The notes below the pieces were generated by a model. It saw nothing but the letters and a program-made list of their open reading frames with translations. It ran no database searches and was not told the DNA's origin. The translations under genes and the position numbers were made by a program. A stretch of DNA of 64,000 nt, taken from the NCBI RefSeq assembly GCF_018320785.1, contig NC_054867.1:50529355-50593354 (forward strand). Reading direction: 5' to 3'. Positions 55,322 to 64,000 of this stretch are shown here, piece by piece (position 1 is the first letter of the stretch; each line of letters begins with the position of its first letter). The DNA comes from Cheilinus undulatus. Its lineage: Eukaryota > Chordata > Actinopteri > Labriformes > Labridae.

Positions 55322-55869
55322 TAGGCCTCGTCCATATGCAGATGAAAACAAAATCTTTCTGTTTCATTTTGAAAACGTTTTCTGCGAACACGGGACTGTA
55401 TCAAGAAATGGCCGCGTAACCACAACACTATTCAAAACGACTGAAAACGCCGTAGTATTTATGCTCGGCATGTAACGCTGCCAAGGAAATATACCAGAAA
55501 CAAAAAGGACTCCACAATGGATCTCAGAACATGTGGCGTCTGCTGTGTTCCAGGAATATTTGTTGCTCACTGTGGTAGTAGAGGAGCAGCAGATTTTGTT
55601 GTAAGGGCCATAATAGACACAATCATGAAATCTGCCATTATTACTGTTGATGGCTGGGCTCAGGCATGTGGGCTACACGGGATATGGCGTAACTGTTTCA
55701 GGAAAGATGCATTTGGTTGTTCACATGGAGGCGAAACGGCATATAAAGATTTGTTCACTCTGAGGCCCGATTTCAAAAAGTAGCATTTTTGGGGCCCCAA
55801 AATGCTCGTTCCATATGGATGAATTGCTGATACACTAAAAAAATATTGTCGCCATGTGGACAGCCCCTA
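55322..55869. mobile_element. DNA element with terminal inverted repeats, 548 bp
   Basis: The left end taggcctcgtccatatg and right end catgtggacagccccta are inverted. The interior holds an open frame of 88 codons (55517-55783) starting MDLRTCGVCCVPGIF. I recognise no domain in it, and its length may be chance. No clear target duplication beyond TA-like flanks. Confidence 0.6.
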
Positions 55870-55874
55870 TAACC

Positions 55875-56420
55875 TCCCACTCTTTGCCCCTGATGAACTC
55901 CTCTCTTGTTTCGGCAGTGTGTTTTGGGTCATTATCTTTCTGCATGATGAAAGATCTCACAATCAGTTTGGTTACATCTTTCTTTAAATTGGCAGACCAA
56001 ATGTTTCTGTAGACTTTTGACTTCATTTTGCTGCTGCCATCATGTTTTTAAGATTTTTGAAGCCATGCAAGCCCAAGCCATGACATTAACCTCCACTGTG
56101 TTTCACAGTTGAGCTTGTATGTTTGGGATCATAAGCAGATCCTTTCTTTCTCCAAACTTTAGACTTTCCATCATTTTGGTAAAGGTTAGTCTTTGTCTCA
56201 TCAGTCCATGCCCCCTTATGTAGCAGGATTTGGTAGAACATGCAGCGATTTAACATTTTTACAAAGAGATTTATGTCTCAAAATCCTTTTTGTAGCTTTA
56301 ATCAAAAAAGCTTTATCCTGGAGTACATGTAGTCCTTTCCCCACTTCTTCAAAGAGCTGCTTGAGGATTTAGGCTGAAGTTGTGAAGGTTATAAATAGGT
56401 TTAGGTTCAGTTTAAGGGTA
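55875..56420 (-). pseudogene. Tc1-like transposase remnant
   Basis: On the minus strand the frames read in order ETKTNLYQNDGKSKVW (about 56197-56150), GSAYDPKHTSSTVKH-like, NVMAWACMASK, then MQKDNDPKHTAETR (about 55950-55905). The QDNDPKHTA block is a hallmark of Tc1 transposases. Stops and shifts break the frame throughout, and the N-terminal DNA-binding half is only faintly visible up to about 56420. It is dead. Confidence 0.75.
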
Positions 56421-57900
56421 AGGCGCTGTTGAATGGCTCACTATGCTATGCAGTGTGTCAATAACTTCTTGATGCATGTCAGCAGATTAGAGCCAGCACT
56501 TTAAGTTCAAGAACAGTTCTCATGTGACTCTTGGAGCTTTGCCACTCTTCCCCCTTTGGCATGATATTCAAATATTTTTTCATTTCTGTTTTAATTCTTT
56601 GGCAAAATTACTCTACTGTCTTTCCAGACTCCCGTCTACTTCATGTTTAAAAACACAGGAATGCACTTTAGTTTCTCAGCTGAGTATTTGGGGTTAAATA
56701 GTCCATGTTTGGACAGACCAGGTGTTTCTTTATCAGCGTCTTTGTGAGCTTTTCCACCTCGACACAAGGTCAAAGCGTCCAAAAACTCTCACTGAAACAT
56801 GTAACTTACATAAACCAGGGGAAAAATTGATTTAGCTCACTGCTGTAGGAGTTACTTTGACATTTAAAGTTCAGAGTTATCAGTGAGAAGTTATCCTCCC
56901 TCATACAGAGAGTACAAACAACAATCAGTAGCCTCCTCTGTTAAATATTAAACCTATGTAGATACCAAACAAAGTCACTGCTTAAAACTGTATTTGGGGT
57001 TATAGGGGATGGGTGTTTATCTAAAGTGTTTCAAAATCATTTCTTATCAAACCACAGCTCAGTGAAGCCTTATAGTTGCCTCTTTTTCTTCTGAATTAAT
57101 CTAAAAAACAGATTTAAATTCAGGATTGGCTGAGCTTCATGACGAAAACAGCTTCCTGTCTTTGAGTACATGTTCAGACCGATCACTGCTGCATTTTTGT
57201 TCATCCAAGGCTGAATACAGGAAGGAAAAGAAAGAAGACTGGTGTGTTCAACTTTCAGCAGCGTCACTAGGCAGACTTTTTGTGTGTGTGTGTCTGATCC
57301 AGCCAATCACACGCAGAGGTTTCCTGTTTCACTTCCTTGAGTGTTTCTTCAGAGCAAACACACACAGGCAGGACGTGACCGACGTGTCCTACACACTAAC
57401 GGTTGTGTTGTTTGTGTTGTCAGGCGTTTCAACTGACGCACTTTAATCGCAGCTACAAAGTCACTGAGTAGGCACGTACTACAGTCGTTTCACGTTTCTG
57501 ACAGCCTGAGTTATTGCTGACTGTATAATTTAGCTTTTACATGAGCTGACTTAGATATGATGTAAATTTGACTTTATTTTATTGCTTATAATGGCTGTAA
57601 CCTTCAGTCAGCCGCCGACTGTACTACTATCATGAAGATGACACATTTTACACAGGACTTCTATACTAAAACACTGGCCTGTGCTATTCTAATATCTGTT
57701 CTACATGGAGGTACAGACCACAGCAGGGGCGATTTTAGAATCATAAGTTTGGGGGTGCTCAGCTTTTAAAGACACTGACATGTAGACAGTGTGCATCTTT
57801 TATCAAATTAACAACACAAGGATTTCTCTCCAAAGATGTGTACATTTCTTTAAAGGAATAACTTGTGTTTTATCATCTTTTCCAGTGCTATGAAAACATT
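56420..57900. other. Unassigned sequence with a GC-richer island at 57120-57480
   Basis: The island contains a (TG)n run near 57281 and ETS-like 'tttcctgtttcacttcct', but I find no exon that joins to a known protein. At 57725-57770 'gcaggggcgattttagaatc' looks like one end of a fish transposon. Confidence 0.35.
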
Positions 57901-58228
57901 TTTCCCCCTTCCTATAGCACCTATAAAAAGTATTCACCCCCTTGGATGTTTTACCCTTTTATGGGCTTTATAAATCAATCATGGTTAGTATAATTTGTCT
58001 TTTTTGATAGAAAAAATACAAAAAGTCATCTTTAATGTCAAATTAAAAACAGATTTCCACAGAGTAATGTCAATTAAATGAAAATATGTAATGGAAAATA
58101 AGTGAATGCATAAATATTACCCCTTTTAAAGTGACAAACCTAATTGGTCCTGCTGATTGGTGCTAGTAATCTCACAATTAGTGAAATGGGGATCACCTGA
58201 GTGCAGTGAATGTGTCTCAGTGGTTGTA

Positions 58229-58939
58229 TATGGAAGTAAATCAGTGCCATCTGAGTTTGAATTTGAATTTCTAAAACTGAATTTTTTTAGCATCAAAATT
58301 GGATTTTGAATTTGAAAAACCATCAAATTAGCACCAAATGTTTTTTTGCCACTGAATTTTTATCCAATGCTAAAATAAATTCAGTTTTTAAAAATTCAAC
58401 ATCGAAAAAAAAAGAGAATGAGAGTGGAGGTCTGCAGCTGGACCCCTCTCGAGAAAGTAGACCCGCTTACTGAGGCACAATCTCCTCCATTGGCTGACAT
58501 TGCAGATGAAGCTTCACGGGTCTCTGTCATGTGACCGAGGGAGCGTGACCTGATTGGCTGGACGTTAGATCAGTTGAGACAGGGATCAATTGCTTCTCCC
58601 TGGTTTAGTCGGTCTCTTTTGATGCTGAAGTTGAATTTTTTTGCCGTTGAATTTTTTGCCACCGAATTTTTGGGACACTTAATATTTGTACTCTGTTTTT
58701 TTTTTTTTTTTTTTAACACTAAATTTTTTTTCGATGTTAAATTTTTAAAACTGAATTTTTTTGAGAGATTGAATTTTTAAAAACTGAATTTATTTTCACA
58801 TCGGATAAAAATTCAGTGGCAAAAAAAAAAATCTGTGCTAATTTGATGGTTTTCAAATTCAAAATCCAATTTTGATGCTTAAAGAATTCAGTTTTAGAAA
58901 TTCAAATTCAAACTCAGATGGCACTCATTTACTTCCATA
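58229..58939. mobile_element. Foldback element with about 180-bp inverted arms, 711 bp
   Basis: The left arm starts tatggaagtaaatcagtg and the right arm ends with cactcatttacttccata; inside each arm are matching inverted words such as 'tttgaatttgaatttctaaa', 'aaaattggattttgaatttg' and 'accatcaaattagcac'. The flanking hexamer gttgta is present on both sides (58223-58228 and 58940-58945). The middle (about 58410-58620) is GC-richer and contains 'aggtctgcagctggacccct', shared with 43951-43975. No coding capacity. Confidence 0.9.
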
Positions 58940-59052
58940 GTTGTAGTATAAAGTCACCTGTGTCTGGAAGGTCCAGTCACTGGTTAGTCATCATTCCTGG
59001 CTACCATTACACCTTGAAGACAAAAGAACACTCCAAGAAATTTAGAGAAAAT

Positions 59053-59670
59053 GCTATTTAAAATTATAGTACCCCTTTCCCACTGGCCAAAAAAACTGTT
59101 TAAACACACTAACAATCGGCTCCTGTTAGCAGTGGGAAAGGCTCTAATCGGCATTCAGACCCGCGTCGACTGACCCTGCAATGGACATGGGTTTTTATCG
59201 GCTTGCCTCTGATTGGCTCCAGTGGGAACGTCACACCTGGGTGAACACGGGATGACTTTGGCGTAAAGTGCCTACGTCATAATATCGCATTGTAACGGGA
59301 CAACAAAAGGACGGCGGCAGCTGAGGGATGAGCATTGTTATTTTTTTGGACTCAGCGTGTGAGATTTATATTTGCAAGATGGCACAGCACTGGCAAGACA
59401 GTGAGATCAGAGAGCTTCTACTGATCCGTGGAGATTTGGCGCCAGGTCACAGGGACTGTGCGAGACACAACTATATACAACGCCCGCAACATCGGCGTGC
59501 TGATGACGCACCAGAGGGGGAAAAAACAGCCACTCAGCTCGTCTGCTGGCGATCAGACCCAAGTCTGCTAGCAATGGGAAAGGAGTCACTTGCCGATTGT
59601 TAGCGGGTTTACTAATGTTAAAAAAAAACCTGCTTTTACACGCTAATTTTAGTGTGATAGCAGTATAAGT
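59053..59670 (+). mobile_element. Non-autonomous insert carrying a Myb/SANT-like frame
   Basis: Near-inverted ends: 'cccctttcccactgg' at about 59082 and 'gcaatgggaaaggagtc' at about 59571; the subterminal words 'cactaacaatcggctc' and 'gccgattgttagcgg' are also inverted. A frame at 59379 starts MAQHWQDSEIRELLLIRGD and, after a one-base shift, continues VTGTVRDTTIYNARNIG. This resembles the trihelix/Myb-SANT DNA-binding proteins that accompany PIF/Harbinger transposases (W..E...LL.I, then V.D...Y). Broken, so not a working gene. Confidence 0.6.
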
Positions 59671-60499
59671 CAGGGGGTTGATACAAAAACATTTCCAAGG
59701 CTCTGAACATCCCCAAGAGTTCAGTTAAATCCATCAAGAAATTAAGGAATATGGCCCATGTGTAAATCTGCCTAGATCAGGCCCTCCTCACAAACTGAGT
59801 GAGTGCGCAAGACAGAGACTAGTGAGAGAGGCCACCAAGACACTTATGACTACTCTGAAGGAGTTCCAAGCTTCAGCAGCTGAGATGGGAGAGACTCTGC
59901 AGACAACGACTGTTGGCCGGGTTCTTCAGCAGTCAAAGCTTTATGGGAGAGTGGCAAAGAGAAAGACACCATTGAAGAAAACTGATTCAATCTGAACTGG
60001 AGTTCACCTAAAGGCATGTGGGAGACTCCATGGTTAAGTGGAAGAAAATTCTTGGGTCTGATGAGACCAAAATTGGACATCAGACAAGACATTAAACACT
60101 GCACATCACCACAAACGCACCATCCCCTCTGTGAGGCCTGGTGGTGGCAGCATCATGCTGTGAGGATGCTTCTCATCAGTCGACCCTGGAAGGCATGTAA
60201 AGTTAGAGGGTAAAATGAATGCAGCTAAATCTTGGAAAATTCTGGAGGACAATCTTATTCAGTCTAAAAGAGAACTACAGCTTGGGAAAAGATTTATTTT
60301 CCAGCAAGACAATGAGCCTCAGCATACAAAGCTAGACAAGAAATGGTTTGAAGACAACAAGGTGAATTTTTTGAGTGGCCAAGTCAAAACCCAGACCTCA
60401 ATCCAATAAAGAATTTGTGGCTGGACTTGAAAAGGTCTGTTCAAGCCTGATACCTGTGCAACCCGACAGAGCTTGAGCAGTTTAGCAAAGCCTCAACAG

Positions 60500-61550
60500 A
60501 TCAGTACCTTTACCTGCATGATCACATCACATTACAGCTTGTTTAGATGGCAAAGCTAGCTAACAAAGAGGGAACGACGTCTGAGAAAAAGGGTGAAGTC
60601 AGCAGGACAGAAAGACAATCTGTGTACAGGGTGTTTTCAGCTGTGTTTTCATGCCACACATTCTTTTAGTTCTTCAACACTATCGAGCTGTGTGGAATCA
60701 CTTTGTGTCGTGTGATGATTTGAGCTTCATCAGCTTTTAGGAAGTCTGAGCAGAGAGGGTTCATAGAGGCTGTTTCATTTACTGTGGCTTATTTTGATCA
60801 TGAGGCACTTCTATCTGAGTGTTTTCTTCTTATCTGCAGTGCATCAGTGTCAAAATCTGAAGATTGAGTTCACATGACTTGGACTGGTCACACTCAGGCA
60901 ATTGTTATGATGTTTTTACACTTACTGTCATAAAATTCTCTCAGATCAACCTCCATCTAAGCCCCAATGGTGGAACAAACAGAGGGAAACTGTTTTATTG
61001 TGTGTCAAAGATTAAAGTATGACCGCCACGCCTCTGTAATTAAACTCACTGGGAACTCAACTTAACCTTGTTTTATTTGGCACCTTTCATACTTTTGAAG
61101 TAAAGATGCTTTTCCCCTACTGAGAAGTCAAGCAAAGAAGCTCCTTAAACCTGTTATGCTTTTAATATTGGCTCTCACAAGTCAACCATGCAGACAAATG
61201 GGCAGCAAGAAGCCAGAACTTCACCAGGGTTGTCAAGTGGGAATTCTCTGGTGTTTCATTCATTTAGTCCCAGGACATCTCCAGAGGGCTAAACAGAGAT
61301 TCCCAGCATCACAGGGTCACCCCCCCCCTCTATGCAAGCTTTCACTCTTATACTATAAAATAATCCGCCCAAAGAGTTTCACTAAAGGGCAAACAGGAAG
61401 GAAAATGATAACAGAGTCTGACAGCAATTGTAAAATAAAAATATGAAATAGAATATGATAAAATGACTACAGTATAACAATAAATTATAAGGAATTAAAA
61501 CACTAAGAAATATTTAATTTATTCCAAATTTATTCCAGACTAAAGCAGGA
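60500..61550. other. Gene-free, no feature recognised
   Basis: No inverted repeat, transposase block or exon is visible here. Confidence 0.4.
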
Positions 61551-61559
61551 TGAAAAAGT

Positions 61560-61880
61560 GGGTCTTCAGTTCTATTGAACCATTTTCTTCCACTTATCTG
61601 AGGTCGAGTCACCATGGCAGCAGGCAGAGCCAGACAACCCAGACATCCCTCTCCCCAGTGATGCTTTCCAACTCCTCCAGGGGTGTCCTGAGGTGTTTCC
61701 AGGCCAGATGGGATATAAAATCCCCCCAGCAAGTCCTGGCTGTACTGAAGAGTTTCCTCCTAGTTTGCCATACCCAGAAGCCATTGAAAGGGAGGCGACC
61801 AGGAGGCATCCTGATCAGATGTCGAACCACCTCAGCTATTCCTATTCCTGCTGTTTGCTTCACTACCCCTTCAAATACAT
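61560..61880 (-). pseudogene. C-terminal end of a non-LTR retrotransposon ORF2
   Basis: On the minus strand the frame reads RHLIRMPPGRLPFNGFWV (about 61825-61772), later W.DFISHLAWKHL and PLEELESITGERDVWVVW (about 61690-61630). I know this order (GHL.RMPPGRLP, then WRDYVSRLAWERL, then EELEEV.GEREVW) from the end of fish LINE ORF2 proteins. A shift and substitutions break it, and only the tail is present. The exact LINE clade is not assigned. Confidence 0.7.
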
Positions 61881-62638
61881 GATATGGTCACACTGGAGTC
61901 TAATCACCAAGGACTTTGCACAGTTCTCTTTCATTCAGTTTGTAATATAAATTATTGTGAAACTTGTATTAGGTCTCTCCTGATTGAAACGATGGAAATG
62001 CCAGATATGGTAGAAGGAAGCGCCACCCCTCGAGCATCTTTTGGGCACCCACATTCACGCTATTTGATGTGACGGTGAAGCAAAACATATGTGCAAATTT
62101 AAAAAACCTTAGGCGAGCCAACTCCCTGTATTTGCTCATGTAGATAGGCGTGTACAGGCAAATGTTCAAGTCTGGTGTGAAGACAGCATACCACAATAAT
62201 TCTATTTTTCCTTACTGCGTGAAAATACATCGACTGTTACTGAATAAACCCCTCAGAAAAGTGCCATTTAGAACCTCTTCAAATGTTCATCAAGTGAATT
62301 ATGTTAAACTAATATCAATAACATATCAGTCAACTGGGAAATCTTTAGTTGGAGCCCCCCCCAAAAAACACCACAACATATGGGACAACAATTGTTAGCA
62401 TATGCACAAAGAGTCTAAATTTGTTTGATTTGAACAGTTTTAACATTTCATTTACGAATTCAGTTCCAACTGACCAACATATTATTTATGCAAATATTCA
62501 TATATCCTGACGTTGTGTTTTTTTGGTGCTTCTTTGGATGAAATAAGCTCAAATATATTTTAAATGTCTTATTATTTTTTCTATTGATTTTAACTCAAAA
62601 AGAGATCTTTTAATGGGAGCTGGCAGCTTAAAAATCTC

Positions 62639-62678
62639 TCAAGCCCTAGCAGGACCAAATTTGGTCCTGCCGGCTTGA
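62639..62678. repeat. Near-perfect 40-bp palindrome with a 22-bp perfect core
   Basis: Bases 62649-62670 are a perfect palindrome with half-site GCAGGACCAAA. Beyond a few unmatched bases the arms continue with TCAAGCC (62639-62645) and GGCTTGA (62672-62678). It could form a strong hairpin or cruciform or bind a dimeric protein. No gene is near. Confidence 0.8.
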
Positions 62679-63177
62679 TCTGAACAACCTTGCTCAAACC
62701 ATTTTTACCTACACCACAAACAGCTATAAAAAAATTCAAATCAATAACAACATATCAAAGTAGCTATAGCGCTACATAGCCAGACACTTCCACCCCCTAC
62801 AGGATGGTGCCTGGTACTACAGACACAAACATGGTCTCATTTGAAAGCCCAACTTAGGCTGAAGATTCAAGTCCTGTTCTTGTAGTTTCCATTTATTTCA
62901 ACAGTTTCTTTTAGTTTTCTGCACTTTATTTATCACTCCTTTGTACGACTTTCTTTGAAAGGGAAATATATGGAGGTCTGGTTGATTTTGGGGCAAAATA
63001 AGAATTCTACGATGCAGTGACCACCTATAATGGCATTTGAGTAAAAAAAGTTTGATACCTGAGAATTTTCAAATGGCAGTGATAGTGCCAAATTGGGCCC
63101 AAATGGCATATGAGGGGATTTCGCCTGGGTAATTTTCACTAAAATCTCTCTTATTTTGTCCTAATAATCCTCAAATG

Positions 63178-64000
63178 CAGGTGTGTCAAACTCAATCACA
63201 GCAGGGGCTGGATTCTGGATTCAGGACTAACCTGAGGGTCTAACAGGGTCACCTTTTTATCAAGAAACTGTAAACCTTGCTTCACCAGTAATAAAATATG
63301 AAAAAAACAAAGCACTGATGATAAATGATTTTGACATTTAAAAAGTTAAAAAAAAAAAAAAAAGATAAGTTTGAAGGCTCACAATCTGAGAAAAGTAAAT
63401 TTATTAGTTAAAAAATATCAAAACATTCAATTGAAAAAGGAAAAAACTGTTTTTAATGGCAAATGTATTAGAGAGAAAGTCAAAATCATGGGTTTAAAAG
63501 GTCAAAATACAAAATAAAATTTGTAATCATGAAATTAAAAGTCAAAATATGATTCAAAATTTTAAATTGTGAGTCTAAAAGGTCAAACTATGGGATTATG
63601 ACGTCAAAGTTTGGAGTTGAAAATATGAATAACTAGTTAAAAAGATAAAAATATCACTTCAAATGTAGAACTAGGAATCTTAAAGCTCAAAATATTATAA
63701 GAGAAGTCAAAATTATGAGTTGAAATGCTCAAAGTATGAAATTAAAAGTCAGAATCCCAAGTTTGAGTCCTAATTGTGAGATGCTATTATAAATGCAATT
63801 ATAAATGCAAAGGGAGGATTTACCTACTTAAAATAGTGAAAACAAACTATGACCTGCTTATAGGTTAAATAAAGGAACGGCTTGATAAGAGGAACATCAT
63901 GGCAAATTTGGAGCTTCAAAATATTATCCCACAATTCAGTTGATGAAATGATAGTGGCAATGTCTGCTTCTTATAGAGGCAACACAGTACAAACACCAGG
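63178..64000. mobile_element. hAT-type element (same family as 47986-49006), cut by the window edge
   Basis: The left end caggtgtgtcaaactcaatc is followed by 'gcaggggctggattctggat', matching the inverted right end of the element at 47986. From 63470 to 63760 variants of 'aaaagtcaaaatatgagatt' recur every 20-30 bases, the inverse of the internal array at 48180-48490. The other end lies outside the window. Confidence 0.8.

Larger units (their letters stand above)
57918..60500 (+). mobile_element. Tc1-like transposon, split by two later insertions, 3' end missing
   Basis: The 5' terminal repeat is 'tataaaaagtattcaccccc' followed by 'ttggatgttttaccc'. Transposon text then runs 57918-58228, 58940-59053 and about 59670-60500, interrupted by a foldback element and a second insert. 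Plus-strand transposase pieces are visible: FQQDNEPQHTKLDKKWFEDN (60300-60358, a form of the FQQDNDPKHT catalytic block), PSQNPDLNPI-type words near 60380-60410, and 'gctggacttgaaaag'. Stops and frameshifts show the gene is dead. The 3' terminal repeat is absent; similarity fades after about 60500. Confidence 0.85.

Overview
This is a piece of a teleost (ray-finned fish) nuclear genome. The evidence is spliced genes with GT-AG introns whose exons translate to well-known vertebrate proteins, low gene density, and a dense load of typical fish repeats (hAT, Tc1-like and tRNA-SINE families, LINE remnants). Nothing in it is bacterial or viral: no operons, no CRISPR array, no rRNA or tRNA gene that I can support. 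No long open reading frame exists because every gene is split into small exons; I rebuilt the genes by joining exons across splice sites and checking phase.

Four protein-coding genes are visible. (1) ippk, minus strand: only coding exon 1 (2715-2795); the gene runs off the left edge. (2) rbbp5, minus strand, 20994 down to 6360: 14 coding exons that join in phase to a 560-residue WD40 subunit of the KMT2/SET1 histone H3K4 methyltransferase complexes. Its C-terminus is spliced to a distant short last exon. (3) A TMEM263-like gene, plus strand, 26270-34307: three coding exons, 127 residues. (4) hgh1 (FAM203), plus strand, 40522-49626: nine coding exons, 390 residues, an ARM-like protein known in yeast as a TRiC-linked folding factor for elongation factor 2. 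Three of the four gene starts (ippk, tmem263-like, hgh1) lie next to CGGAAGT-type ETS motifs. The four genes have no evident joint pathway; they are neighbours, not a functional cluster.

Layout: 1-2700 ippk intron 1 with two opposed repeat remnants; 2700-3000 ippk exon 1 and promoter; 3000-6000 intergenic with a roughly 150-bp-unit satellite; 6000-21000 rbbp5, with a 2.2-kb terminal-inverted-repeat element and other elements in its introns; 21000-25900 intergenic, with a nested pair of hAT elements that both keep near-perfect 8-bp target duplications; 25900-35340 tmem263-like gene and its 3' UTR; 35340-38900 intergenic with an L1-type LINE tail; 38900-50800 hgh1, with a three-copy roughly 340-bp repeat array in intron 6 and an hAT with another hAT-like element nested inside it in intron 8; 50800-64000 a gene-free graveyard of transposons, including a Tc1-like copy split by a 711-bp foldback element and by an insert carrying a Myb/SANT-like reading frame.

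I found no previously undescribed multi-gene system. The most distinctive signals are the rbbp5 alternative C-termini, the datable nested insertions, the hAT family with an internal quasi-tandem array, the intronic repeat array, and a near-perfect 22-40 bp palindrome at the right end.
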